Shown one piece after another: positions 1 through 8,773 of a stretch of DNA of 22,563 nucleotides (its first letter is position 1; each line of letters begins with the position of its first letter). A program made the translations under genes and the position numbers. The notes under the pieces are model-generated. The model was not told the origin of the DNA and searched no databases. It worked only from the letters and a program-made list of their open reading frames with translations. The DNA is from Candidatus Izemoplasma sp. (lineage in GTDB: Bacteria; Bacillota_I; Bacilli_A; Izemoplasmatales; Izemoplasmataceae), in assembly GCA_007116105.1 (NCBI GenBank), contig SKJA01000171.1, positions 1 through 22,563 on the forward strand, in the 5' to 3' direction.

Positions 1-2058
1 AACTTTGACGATGAAGAGTACGAGCCCGTGGTCTTACCGGCTCGCTTCCCCAACCTTTTGGTGAATGGGGCGAGTGGCATCTCGGCAGGGTATGCGACGG
101 AAATTCCACCGCACAACTTAGAAGAAGTCATCAAAGGGGTCATCAAACGGATTGAAAAGCCGGACATCACCCTCGATGAGATGATGCGTATCATTCAAGG
201 ACCTGATTTCCCTACCGGTGGCATTGTCCAAGGGATCGAAGGCATTAAAGATGCTTTTGAAACGGGTAAAGGACGCATCATTCTTAAATCAAAGACGCAT
301 TTTGAGGGCGAACACATCGTCATCGATGAACTGCCTTATGAAGTGAATAAAGCAGGACTTGTCCGTAAAATTGATGAACTCCGCACACAAAAAAAAGTGG
401 ATGGCATTTTAGAAGTGCGTGACGAATCTGACCAAGAGGGTTTACGCGTGGTCATTGAAGTGAAGAAGAGTTTTGATCCAGAAGCGATTTTAAACTTTTT
501 ACATAAAAAAACCGAGTTGACGAAGTCATATCACTACAACATGGTGGCGATTCACGAAAAACGGCCCTCGCAAATGGGTCTGTTGGCGATTTTAGATGCC
601 TACATCTATCATCAAAAAGAAGTCACCACAAACCGTGCCAACTACGATTTGAGAAAAGCCCAAAGCCGCTTGCACATTGTGGAGGGCATCATAAAAATGA
701 CCGACGTCTTGGACGAAGTGATTCGTCTGATTCGTCAATCGAAAGATAAGAAAACAGCGCGTGATGAGCTGCAAAAGCGGCTCCAGTTCAGTGAACTTCA
801 AGCCGAAGCCATCTTGACGTTACAATTGTATCGTCTTTCGAACACCGATGTGGTGGCGCTCGCCAATGAGGCGTACGATCTCACCCGTTCGATCGAATCA
901 CTCAAAGACATTTTACACAATGAAAGTTCTCTCGAACGCGTCATTAAAGAAGAACTCAAAACGTTGGTGAAACAGTTAAAGACACCACGCCTTAGTGAAA
1001 TTGAATCCACCATCGAAAAAATCACCATCAAAGAAGACGCATTGATTCAAGCCGAAACGATGCGTTTAGGGTTGACGCAACAAGGGTATGTGCGTTTAGC
1101 ATCCTTGCGCTCATACAATGCGACCGACGACCCAAGCATTAAAGAAGGCGATGCGTTCTTGCTCAATCAAGAAGTGAGCACACTCGACACCTTGTTGATC
1201 TTTACCACGTCAGGCCAATACATTTATTTGCCGGTCTTTAAAATTCCGGAGAGTCGCTGGAAAGAATTAGGCGTCCACTTGAATACGCTTTTACAAATGG
1301 ATTTAAATGAGTCCTTTGTGCATGTGGAAATCGTTCAAACCTTTGAGTCTGAAGATCATGTTTTGTTGACCACAAACGATAACTTGGTGAAACTCACACC
1401 ACTCAAACAATATCAAGCGATTCGTTACAATCGTCCTTTAAAAGCGTTGAGTCTAAGTGACACCAGTCAATTAGTCTCCGTGGCACGGGTGGCCGATTTA
1501 ACCCATGAAGTGTTGACCATTACGGCCTCTGGACAAGCGTTACGCTATGATTTAAGTGACATTCCCATCACCAATCTCAACGCCAAAGGCGTGAAGGCGA
1601 TGCGTCTTGGTGCGAAAGATTCTTTAGCGGTCAGTCTTCCTTTAGTTGATCACCATGACTTACTTGTGTTGACCCACCGCGGCACCATCAAGCGAATCGA
1701 TTTAAGTGAACTCGAGAAGAAACGTCGGACCCTCTCCGGGACCCCGTTGTTTAAAGCCTTGAAGTCGAATCCTTATCTCGTCGTCGATGCGACGTTATTG
1801 AACGCGGCACAGTACAAACACCGTGCCATGGTGCGTGTGGTGACGAATCGTGGGTTGGTTGAGGTGAATGCGTTTGACATTAAACGTCAAGCGGCTGATG
1901 CGGGCAAACCTTACGTCAGCAAAAAACAAGGACGTCCACAAAAACTCTCTGTTGAACCGATTCATCTCGCGGACGATGAGGTCATCGCCCCGCTATCTGA
2001 CTATCAGAAAATTACGTCGAAAAACGTGCATCAACCATCTTTATTTGATGAGGAGTAA
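1..2058 (+). CDS. parC: DNA topoisomerase IV subunit A (ParC), 3' part
   Basis: The reading frame is open from base 1, so the gene starts upstream of the window and 685 codons are visible. Topoisomerase IV A subunits cleave and religate DNA to unlink daughter chromosomes, working with ParE. The first visible residues (NFDDEEYEPVVLPARFPNLL, then GISAGYATEIPPHN) are the breakage-reunion core, and the wording is ParC-like; GyrA usually has GIAVGMATNIPPHN there. The catalytic tyrosine lies upstream. A coiled-coil region follows at about codons 200-340, then a beta-pinwheel C-terminal domain. No intact GyrA box (QRRGGKG) is seen; the nearest sequence is the degenerate NAKGVKAM, which also favours ParC. 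The protein ends in HQPSLFDEE, which resembles a sliding-clamp-binding peptide. The stop TAA is 5 bases before the next gene. Confidence 0.95.
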   Translation, partial: NFDDEEYEPVVLPARFPNLLVNGASGISAGYATEIPPHNLEEVIKGVIKRIEKPDITLDEMMRIIQGPDFPTGGIVQGIEGIKDAFETGKGRIILKSKTHFEGEHIVIDELPYEVNKAGLVRKIDELRTQKKVDGILEVRDESDQEGLRVVIEVKKSFDPEAILNFLHKKTELTKSYHYNMVAIHEKRPSQMGLLAILDAYIYHQKEVTTNRANYDLRKAQSRLHIVEGIIKMTDVLDEVIRLIRQSKDKKTARDELQKRLQFSELQAEAILTLQLYRLSNTDVVALANEAYDLTRSIESLKDILHNESSLERVIKEELKTLVKQLKTPRLSEIESTIEKITIKEDALIQAETMRLGLTQQGYVRLASLRSYNATDDPSIKEGDAFLLNQEVSTLDTLLIFTTSGQYIYLPVFKIPESRWKELGVHLNTLLQMDLNESFVHVEIVQTFESEDHVLLTTNDNLVKLTPLKQYQAIRYNRPLKALSLSDTSQLVSVARVADLTHEVLTITASGQALRYDLSDIPITNLNAKGVKAMRLGAKDSLAVSLPLVDHHDLLVLTHRGTIKRIDLSELEKKRRTLSGTPLFKALKSNPYLVVDATLLNAAQYKHRAMVRVVTNRGLVEVNAFDIKRQAADAGKPYVSKKQGRPQKLSVEPIHLADDEVIAPLSDYQKITSKNVHQPSLFDEE

Positions 2059-2063
2059 GCGCT

Positions 2064-3155
2064 ATGTACGGTTTGGAAACGATCCAACAAACGCATATTC
2101 CAAACGACATCATTCATCAATATTTAAAGCTTTATGGCTTAATTGGTCGCAATGATACGTTTTTAAGCACGCTTAATCAAGATTTACCGCTGTTTATTGA
2201 AGCCACCATCCGCGAAGATGTGTTCCGCTTCTTGCAATATCTTGACATCACCATTCCCGACGCGCGCTTGAGACAAATGTTGTTGCATAACCGAACGCCA
2301 AAAAACAACAATGAAAAAATTCTCGTTCGCCTCAAAGCCATCTTCAATAAAATGCATCATGGGATTGACGCGTTTGAACTGATTGTCAACGAAATCACGG
2401 CACTGGCTTCCGTCTTGTATCAAGACATTGTGCCCGATCAAGACTTACATTTTGTTAAAATTGCCAAAAAAGAGCGCGATAAACGTCAAGAAATTACCTT
2501 ACTGTCCGGGCACCGCACGTCTAAACGTGAAGACTTAGAAGAGCTTGTAACGCTGTATAAACAAGCGATTCAAAAGCACAAGTTCGAAAAAGGTTATGTT
2601 GCCTGTCATTTCTATCTTGATTTCATGCAGCTTAAACCCTTCCATGCCCACAACGAGACCATTGGTTTACTCGTGTTTTATCTATTGTTGCTTGCGAGTG
2701 ACTATCGGTGCTTTCATCTTGAAAGCTTCTTTACCGCGCTGTTTGAACATGAAAAAGAGTTTCGCAAAGCGCGTCAAGAAGCCGTCATAAACTACAATGA
2801 AGGCGTATCAAACGCGATTCCATTACATCGCTTAATTCTTGACATAACCACTTCGAGTTATCAACGTGCCCAAGAGATGATTCGTAACTACACCTATGAC
2901 CACTCTCAAAACAAATCGGATTATTTGGAAAACACCATCAAACAGCTGCCCGATGTCTTTACCAAAGAAGACATTCGTCTTAAACATCCTACGGTTTCTG
3001 ATTCGACCATCAATCGAACCTTAAAACGCTTAAAAGAAGAAGATATCATTCGTCCTTTAGGCACCGGGCGCAGTGCGAAATGGATGAAAGTTCCTCGAAA
3101 AACCAAACTTACCCCCACGCAAATGACGTTGAATTTTAAGGAGAAAACCCCATGA
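2064..3155 (+). CDS. Degenerate Fic-like protein with C-terminal winged helix
   Basis: 363 aa. Residues about 178-212 read as the Fic active-site helix-loop-helix (FYLDFMQLKPF, then LLVFYLLLL). The canonical HPFx(D/E)GNGRxxR motif has become KPFHAHNETIGL at 191-202. Catalytic His is Lys191, the Gly-Asn-Gly-Arg core is His196-Asn197-Glu198-Thr199, and the final Arg is Leu202, so AMP-transfer activity is unlikely. A helical N-terminal region occupies about 1-170. Residues about 287-342 look like the winged helix common at the C-terminus of Fic proteins (STINRTLKRLKEEDIIRPLG, then GRSAKW). The C-terminal tail carries QMTLNF (353-358), which resembles a clamp-binding peptide. The gene lies between parC and argS and its TGA overlaps the argS ATG. 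The fold assignment is inferred from motif alignment; the function is unknown, and a DNA-binding or regulatory role is only a guess. Confidence 0.75.
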   Translation: MYGLETIQQTHIPNDIIHQYLKLYGLIGRNDTFLSTLNQDLPLFIEATIREDVFRFLQYLDITIPDARLRQMLLHNRTPKNNNEKILVRLKAIFNKMHHGIDAFELIVNEITALASVLYQDIVPDQDLHFVKIAKKERDKRQEITLLSGHRTSKREDLEELVTLYKQAIQKHKFEKGYVACHFYLDFMQLKPFHAHNETIGLLVFYLLLLASDYRCFHLESFFTALFEHEKEFRKARQEAVINYNEGVSNAIPLHRLILDITTSSYQRAQEMIRNYTYDHSQNKSDYLENTIKQLPDVFTKEDIRLKHPTVSDSTINRTLKRLKEEDIIRPLGTGRSAKWMKVPRKTKLTPTQMTLNFKEKTP

Positions 3156-4789
3156 ATCCGCAACAAAACCATATCAAACAACGGCTAGAAACCATTGTTA
3201 AAACCGAGTTGGGTCACCTTGATCTTGACATCGAGCTCGAAATACCCAACGATCCTTCCCACGGTGATTATGCGAGTAACGTAGCGATGAAACTCGCAAA
3301 AGTGTTAAAGAAAAATCCGCTTATGATCGCTCAGGACATCGTGACGTTGCTTACCCCTGATGACGTGATTGAGTCTGTGAGTGTGGCCCGTCCAGGGTTC
3401 ATCAATTTTCGTTTAACCAACGCCACTTTATACGACGTCCTCACCGACATACTTACCAAAGGGGCCGAGTATGCGACCCAACCTTCACGCTCCCAAAGAG
3501 TCCTCATCGAGTTTGTGTCTGTGAATCCAACCGGGGCCATGCACATTGGGCATGCCCGTGGAGCGGCTGCGGGTGATTCTTTAGCGCGCTTGATGCGCAA
3601 AGCTGGCTATGACGTAACCAAAGAGTTCTATGTCAACGACGCTGGCAATCAAATCGATAACTTAGGACTGAGTTTAAAAGCACGGGTGCTCGAACACTTA
3701 GCACTCCCCTTCACACTCCCCGAAGATGGCTACTATGGCCCTGAAATCACACGCTTAGCGCAAACATTGATTGAGATCCACGGCGAGGCGATTCAAAGTG
3801 CCCCGTTAAGCTTCTTTAAAGAAGAGGGTGTTAGAGCCTTGATGCAGGGCATTAAAGACGATTTGCAGTCGTTTGGGGTTGTGTTTGATCATTACTTCAG
3901 CGAGCAGACGCTCTATGAAACAGGCTCGGTCGAAAAAACACTCGAAACGCTCAAAAGCAAAGGCTTTACCTATCGTGAAGACGATGCATTATGGCTAAAG
4001 ACCAGTGACTTTGGAGATGAGAAAGATCGTGTTTTAGTCAAGCAAGACGGGACTTACACGTACATCATGCCAGACATTGCCTATCACCATGATAAAATTA
4101 AGCGAGGCTATGATTTGTTGATTGACATCTTAGGTGGGGATCATCATGGCTACGTGAGTCGTTTGAAAGCCGCCATCAGTATGCTGGGTGAACGGAGTGA
4201 TTTACTCGAAGTCGACCTGTTACAAATGGTGCGCGTGATTCAAAATGGTGTCGAAGTAAAAATGTCCAAACGTTCAGGAAAAGCGCTCTCGCTTAAAGAT
4301 CTCATTGAAGAAGTCGGTGTCGACCCCATTCGCTATTTCTTCGCGATGCGCAGTCTTAACACGCACATGGACTTAGATCTCGATCTCGCGCTTAAACAAA
4401 GCAATGAAAACCCCGTCTATTACGTTCAGTATGCGCATGCTCGAATTCACCGTTTGCTTGAAAAAGCACAACATGAAAAAGGCATCGTCCCAGATGCCAC
4501 GCACACCGCCTATCAAACGCTTAGCGGTGAGAAAATCGAAACACTCTTAAAAGTCCTCGCGCTGTACCCTGAAACCATCCAACGTTCTGCCCAAACACGC
4601 ATGGTTCATAAGATTCCACAATACGCCCATAAACTGGCAACAGCACTGCACAGTGTTTACAGTGATGAAGTCATTTTAACCGATGATCCGACTTTCGTCA
4701 TCGAGCGTTTAAATCTGTTAAAAGCGACCCAAATCGTACTAAAAGATGCCCTAAATCTCATTGGCGTAGACGCCAAAGACACCATGTAA
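3152..4789 (+). CDS. argS: Arginyl-tRNA synthetase
   Basis: 545 aa, close to the usual length of about 550. It charges tRNA-Arg with arginine in the cytoplasm. It is a class I synthetase: the nucleotide-binding HIGH motif is at 131-134 (PTGAMHIGHARG) and the KMSKS equivalent is KMSKR at 370-374. The N-terminal tRNA-binding domain has the typical PGFINFRL stretch (81-88), and a helical DALR-type anticodon-binding domain forms the C-terminus after about residue 425. The start is fixed by the ATGA overlap with the Fic-like gene and by the SD sequence AAGGAG about 8 bases upstream, inside that gene. This arrangement suggests translational coupling. The stop is 10 bases before apt. Confidence 0.97.
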   Translation: MNPQQNHIKQRLETIVKTELGHLDLDIELEIPNDPSHGDYASNVAMKLAKVLKKNPLMIAQDIVTLLTPDDVIESVSVARPGFINFRLTNATLYDVLTDILTKGAEYATQPSRSQRVLIEFVSVNPTGAMHIGHARGAAAGDSLARLMRKAGYDVTKEFYVNDAGNQIDNLGLSLKARVLEHLALPFTLPEDGYYGPEITRLAQTLIEIHGEAIQSAPLSFFKEEGVRALMQGIKDDLQSFGVVFDHYFSEQTLYETGSVEKTLETLKSKGFTYREDDALWLKTSDFGDEKDRVLVKQDGTYTYIMPDIAYHHDKIKRGYDLLIDILGGDHHGYVSRLKAAISMLGERSDLLEVDLLQMVRVIQNGVEVKMSKRSGKALSLKDLIEEVGVDPIRYFFAMRSLNTHMDLDLDLALKQSNENPVYYVQYAHARIHRLLEKAQHEKGIVPDATHTAYQTLSGEKIETLLKVLALYPETIQRSAQTRMVHKIPQYAHKLATALHSVYSDEVILTDDPTFVIERLNLLKATQIVLKDALNLIGVDAKDTM

Positions 4790-4799
4790 GGAGCTTAAA

Positions 4800-5312
4800 A
4801 TGACCTTTGATAAATACATTAAAAATGTGCCAGATTTCCCTAAACCAGGCATTCAATTTAAAGACATTACCCCCTTAATTGGGGATGGTGAAGCATTTAA
4901 AGCAGCCATTAAAGTCATGGCTACCTTTGCCAAAGAGCAAAAAGCCGACGTCATTGTCGGTCCAGACGCCCGCGGGTTCATTTTTGGTACGCCCGTCGCG
5001 TATGAACTAGGCATTGGTTTTATTCCCGTGCGTAAACCCGGAAAACTCCCCCGTGAAACCATCAGCATGTCCTATGCTTTAGAGTATGGTGAGAATACGT
5101 TGGCGATGCATAAAGACGACATTTTACCAGGTCAACGTGTGGTCATCGTCGACGATTTACTCGCCACTGGTGGCACCGTTGAAGCCACCATTAAACTCAT
5201 TGAATCCGTGGGTGCCAAAGTGGTGGGCTGTATTTTCCTCATTGAACTCGATTTTCTTGCGGGAAGAGAGAAACTCCATCACATTCCGATTTTAAGTTTA
5301 CTGCATTACTAA
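4800..5312 (+). CDS. apt: Adenine phosphoribosyltransferase
   Basis: 170 aa, normal for the family. It salvages adenine by joining it to PRPP to give AMP and pyrophosphate. The type I phosphoribosyltransferase PRPP loop is clear at 114-127 (VVIVDDLLATGGTV), and the N-terminal part (FPKPGIQFKDITPLI, then GPDARGF) is characteristic of bacterial APT. AAGGAG lies 5-6 bases before the ATG. It sits directly upstream of rel, an order also found in Bacillus (apt-relA), and it feeds the purine pool from which (p)ppGpp is made. Confidence 0.97.
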   Translation: MTFDKYIKNVPDFPKPGIQFKDITPLIGDGEAFKAAIKVMATFAKEQKADVIVGPDARGFIFGTPVAYELGIGFIPVRKPGKLPRETISMSYALEYGENTLAMHKDDILPGQRVVIVDDLLATGGTVEATIKLIESVGAKVVGCIFLIELDFLAGREKLHHIPILSLLHY

Positions 5313-5322
5313 GCCTCGTTAA

Positions 5323-5336
5323 TCCTTCACGAAGGA
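5323..5336 (+). promoter_or_regulatory. Small inverted repeat covering the rel ribosome-binding site
   Basis: TCCTTC-AC-GAAGGA forms a near-palindrome whose right arm is most of the rel Shine-Dalgarno sequence (GAAGGAG). As RNA it could fold as a 5-bp stem with a CACG tetraloop, partly hiding the site. The geometry is seen in the sequence; a regulatory role is inferred and weakly supported because the stem is short. Confidence 0.35.
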
Positions 5337-5344
5337 GCTCATGT

Positions 5345-7525
5345 ATGGCCTATTTAACCCCCTCGTACGAAGAGTTCAAAACGTCGCTTAAACGGTACAT
5401 CAATAACGATGAGGATTTAGCGTTTATCGACAAAGCCTATGAGTACGCCAAAGCCTTCCATGAAGGCCAAATGCGGAAAACCGGTGAACCCTACATCACC
5501 CACCCCTTAGCGGTGGCCGATATTTTAAGCGAATACCGCACCGATCCAACAACGATCGTGGCGGGTCTTTTACATGATTGTATCGAGGATACAGCCGCGA
5601 CGTTTGAAGACATCAAAACTCGTTTTGGTGAAGAAGTGGCCGTCTTAACTGAAGGGGTTACAAAGCTGGGTCAATACAAATTTAAAGGCAGTCTAAACGA
5701 AGAAGCTGAAAAACAAAAAGCACAAGCGCAAAACTACCAGAAGATGTTGCTTGCGATGGCCAAAGACATCCGTGTCATCATCGTTAAACTGGCAGACCGT
5801 CTTCACAACATGCGCACCCTGGATTCCATGCCAGAAGTGAAACAAAAACGGATCGCCAAAGAGACCTTAGACATTTACGCACCGCTGGCCCATCGGCTGG
5901 GGATGTATATTTTAAAAGCAGAGCTCGAAGACACGAGCTTTAAGTATCTTTACCCAGAACGCTACCGCACGATTGCGCAAATGATTGCGGATACACGGTA
6001 CAACCGTGAACGCGACCTCGCCATGATGCGCACCAATTTAGAGTATTTACTGGGTGAACATCAGTTTGAGTACAACGTCAAAGGTCGCGTCAAAAACATC
6101 TATTCAGTGTATAAAAAAATGGAGTCTAGAAACAAAGACTTCGATGACATTTTTGATTTATTGGCCTTACGCGTCATCGTTTCAAGTGTTGAAGCTTGTT
6201 ACAGCGCCATCGGTGTCATTCACAGTAAATGGACACCGATTCCTAACCGCTTTAAAGACTACATTGCTATGCCTAAGCCCAACTTGTATCAGTCACTCCA
6301 TACTTCTGTCATTGCGAACGGTAAAATCTACGAAGTTCAAATTCGGACCAAAGACATGGACCGCATTGCTGAATACGGGATTGCGGCGCACTGGGCTTAT
6401 AAACAAGACCAAAAGACCGGTATGACCGATCTCGTCAGCCAAAAATTGAAGTGGTACAGTGATTTAGTCCGTTTTACTGAAGAAAGTGATGACGACGGCG
6501 AAGAAGTCTTAAACCTTTTACGCGACGATATTTTTCATTCGAACGTCTATGTTTTTACGCCTAATGGCGACATCATTGACTTACCAAAAGGCTCAACCCC
6601 ACTCGATTTCGCGTTCCGCATTCACACCGAAGTTGGCTTAAAGAGTGTGGGGGCGATTGTCAATGGGAAAATCGTGCCTTTAGAGTATAAACTGCAAACG
6701 GGCGACATTGTGAACATGAAAACCAGTAAAAACAGTTTCGGACCTAACGACAACTGGTTAAAACTGGTCAAAACCAGCAACGCCCGATCAAAAATTAAAA
6801 ACCATTTAAACAAGCAACGTCGCGACGACCTTATTGAGATCGGTCGCGAAGAGTTTCAAAAAGAAGTCCATAACCGCAAACAAGACGTGCCCTTAAACGA
6901 TAAGCTTGTCAGTGAACTGTTTGCGCACAAAGGCGTTCGCTCAGTGGATGATCTGTTTTATGAGATTGGAAAAAACACGCTCTCAGTCAACATGAGCATC
7001 AACGCGTTGATTGGCGAAGAGAAGTATTCCGAACAAGAACTCATCGACTCCATCAACCGTTCACGAAAACCTGAGACAAGTTCTGAAATGGACGTCATTG
7101 TGGAAGGTCTGGACAATCCCTCGATTAAACTTGCGAACTGTTGTTCACCAATTCCTGGGGACACCATCATTGGCTACATTTCAAAAGGCAGTGGCATTGC
7201 GGTTCACCGCACTGAATGCAACAACATTCAAAACCTCGACCAAGCCCGAACCATTGAGGTCTATTGGGGTACCAATACAGCACCATCGTATTTGGTCAAC
7301 TTAAAACTATATGTGATGAACCGTGACAACATCTTAGCCGAAATCATCAATGCGGTCACCGCGTCGCGTGCTAAAGTCAACCAAGTGGCGGCTTCAAGCA
7401 ATGTGCGTGGTGAGGGGAATGTTAAGCTCAAAGTGACCGTGAAAGACCGTGTTGAACTGGAGTCGTTGATCAACAATTTGAACCGGATCCGCGACGTTTA
7501 CAGCATTGAAAGGCAGATGAAGTAA
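5345..7525 (+). CDS. rel: Bifunctional (p)ppGpp synthetase/hydrolase (Rel, RelA/SpoT family)
   Basis: 726 aa, full length for a long RSH enzyme. It makes and degrades the stringent-response alarmone. The N-terminal HD hydrolase domain keeps its metal and catalytic residues (H53, HDCIED at 77-82), so hydrolase activity is expected. The synthetase domain follows (KNIYSVYKKM and RFKDYIAMPKPN, then YQSLHTSV). Next come a TGS domain (starting near VYVFTPNGDIIDLPKGSTPL), a helical segment, a zinc-finger/CC domain (C599, C600, H621, C625) and a C-terminal ACT/RRM domain. I chose ATG 5345 because it is in frame with the conserved N-terminus and lies about 8 bases after GGAG; the ATG at 5341 is in another frame. 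It is followed one base later by dtd. Confidence 0.97.
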   Translation: MAYLTPSYEEFKTSLKRYINNDEDLAFIDKAYEYAKAFHEGQMRKTGEPYITHPLAVADILSEYRTDPTTIVAGLLHDCIEDTAATFEDIKTRFGEEVAVLTEGVTKLGQYKFKGSLNEEAEKQKAQAQNYQKMLLAMAKDIRVIIVKLADRLHNMRTLDSMPEVKQKRIAKETLDIYAPLAHRLGMYILKAELEDTSFKYLYPERYRTIAQMIADTRYNRERDLAMMRTNLEYLLGEHQFEYNVKGRVKNIYSVYKKMESRNKDFDDIFDLLALRVIVSSVEACYSAIGVIHSKWTPIPNRFKDYIAMPKPNLYQSLHTSVIANGKIYEVQIRTKDMDRIAEYGIAAHWAYKQDQKTGMTDLVSQKLKWYSDLVRFTEESDDDGEEVLNLLRDDIFHSNVYVFTPNGDIIDLPKGSTPLDFAFRIHTEVGLKSVGAIVNGKIVPLEYKLQTGDIVNMKTSKNSFGPNDNWLKLVKTSNARSKIKNHLNKQRRDDLIEIGREEFQKEVHNRKQDVPLNDKLVSELFAHKGVRSVDDLFYEIGKNTLSVNMSINALIGEEKYSEQELIDSINRSRKPETSSEMDVIVEGLDNPSIKLANCCSPIPGDTIIGYISKGSGIAVHRTECNNIQNLDQARTIEVYWGTNTAPSYLVNLKLYVMNRDNILAEIINAVTASRAKVNQVAASSNVRGEGNVKLKVTVKDRVELESLINNLNRIRDVYSIERQMK

Positions 7526-7526
7526 G

Positions 7527-7976
7527 ATGAAGGTATTGGTCCAAAGAGTCTTGCAAGCACGATGCGAGGTGTTGAATGCCCCAGTCGTTGAGATTGATGA
7601 GGGGTTGTTACTCTACGTCTCGTTTCGCGAAGGTGACCAAGCCAACCTTGTCACAAAAATGGCTCATAAGGTCGCCCATTTGCGCATCTTTTCGGATGCT
7701 CAGGGCAAGCTAAATTTGTCTGTTTTAGACCATTCCGCAGCCATTCTTGCCATCTCACAGTTTACGCTCGAAGCCGACACTCGCAAAGGTCACCGTCCTT
7801 CATTTCAAAACGCGCTTGAACCGTCTTCGGCCAATGCGTTGTTTGAACTGTTCATTGAAGCACTTAAAACGCACGTGAAGGTGGTCAAAAAAGGCTATTT
7901 TCAAGAACATATGAACATCGTCTCCAACAACGATGGCCCCGTCACCGTGCTGTTAGAAAGTAGGGATGCATCATGA
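7527..7976 (+). CDS. dtd: D-aminoacyl-tRNA deacylase
   Basis: 149 aa, standard length. It hydrolyses D-amino acids (and glycine) wrongly attached to tRNAs, a proofreading step after charging. Both active-site signatures are intact: SQFTL at 77-81 and the cis-Pro motif within NNDGPVT (134-140). The N-terminus MKVLVQRV also matches the family. The ATG is one base after the rel stop, and its own TGA overlaps the ATG of the next gene. The rel-dtd order is conserved in Bacillus, and in this window it groups with several tRNA-charging genes. Confidence 0.96.
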   Translation: MKVLVQRVLQARCEVLNAPVVEIDEGLLLYVSFREGDQANLVTKMAHKVAHLRIFSDAQGKLNLSVLDHSAAILAISQFTLEADTRKGHRPSFQNALEPSSANALFELFIEALKTHVKVVKKGYFQEHMNIVSNNDGPVTVLLESRDAS

Positions 7977-8773
7977 TTCGTGTACTCACAGCGCAAGATA
8001 AGGACCGTGTGTTAGACCTGCTTTATGATCAGAAAGAATTGAATGTCTATTTGATTGCTGACATTGAGAATCTTGGATTTGAAGGCCGCCACCAACAACG
8101 CTATGGTGAGTTTCATGAGGGTCAACTCGTAGGCATCGCCAGCCAAAACCGCCATCATGTGACCTTTTATCAAGTACATGACAGAGTCAATCCCGCTTGG
8201 TTTGATGTCATCAAGCAGTGGGATGTGTATTTCATCAGTGGTGAGAAGCGTCTTTTGACTCAGTTTCAAGAGGCATTCGACTGGCATCTTGATGACATGG
8301 TTTACACCTGTTCGACGGATTTTGAACGAGATGATTCCATTGACTATTCCCCGGTGAGAGAGTTAAAAACCGAACACGAGGCTCGTGAAGTCTATCGGTT
8401 TTTGTCGACGATTGAAGAACTTTACAGTGTGCAAGTGCAAAACGAAGAAGAGTATGTCCGCTATTTAATGATGAACTCAGGCGAGCGAGGAACGACAGCC
8501 TTTATCATGGATGAAGGCAACGTGGTTGCGAGCGCTTCTGTGGTGCTTGAGTCCACCGATCATGCGATGATTGTGGGCGTTGCGACCCATCCTGAGTATC
8601 GTCGCCATGGGTATGGAAAAACGTTGATGCATTATTTGATGGATTTATACACGCAACAAAAAGATAAAACAGTGTGTTTATATTACGACGACCCAAGAGC
8701 AGAAAAACTGTACGTACGGTATGGTTTTAAACCATTGGCTCAGTGGGTGATGTTGGTGAAAGGTATCGCATGA
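7973..8773 (+). CDS. GNAT-family N-acetyltransferase with extended N-terminal half
   Basis: 266 aa. The C-terminal half is a GNAT domain: beta-strand 4 and the acetyl-CoA pyrophosphate loop are seen as VGVATHPEYRRHGYGKTLM, with R210-R211-H212-G213-Y214-G215 as the Q/RxxGxG/A signature, followed by CLYYDDPRAEKLYVRYGF, the usual strand before the last helix. The N-terminal roughly 120 residues do not carry a clear acetyl-CoA motif and may be a degenerate GNAT repeat, as in other two-lobed members. The acceptor substrate cannot be told. The gene overlaps dtd and the next gene by ATGA, so the three are probably translationally coupled. In Bacillus a cell-wall hydrolase gene occupies about this place. 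Confidence 0.85.
   Translation: MIRVLTAQDKDRVLDLLYDQKELNVYLIADIENLGFEGRHQQRYGEFHEGQLVGIASQNRHHVTFYQVHDRVNPAWFDVIKQWDVYFISGEKRLLTQFQEAFDWHLDDMVYTCSTDFERDDSIDYSPVRELKTEHEAREVYRFLSTIEELYSVQVQNEEEYVRYLMMNSGERGTTAFIMDEGNVVASASVVLESTDHAMIVGVATHPEYRRHGYGKTLMHYLMDLYTQQKDKTVCLYYDDPRAEKLYVRYGFKPLAQWVMLVKGIA

Noticed and set aside
592..1031. Antisense frames within parC, and similar antisense frames across the window.
   Set aside because: All lie opposite well-supported genes, have no ribosome-binding sites or family motifs, and follow from the codon bias of the sense strand.
1868..2155. A 95-codon + strand frame across the parC/Fic-like junction.
   Set aside because: It lies inside clear coding sequence of parC in another frame and has a composition unlike a protein.
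8743..8769. A nine-codon upstream extension of the second acetyltransferase.
   Set aside because: ATG 8770 gives the usual family N-terminus and the ATGA junction seen at neighbouring genes.
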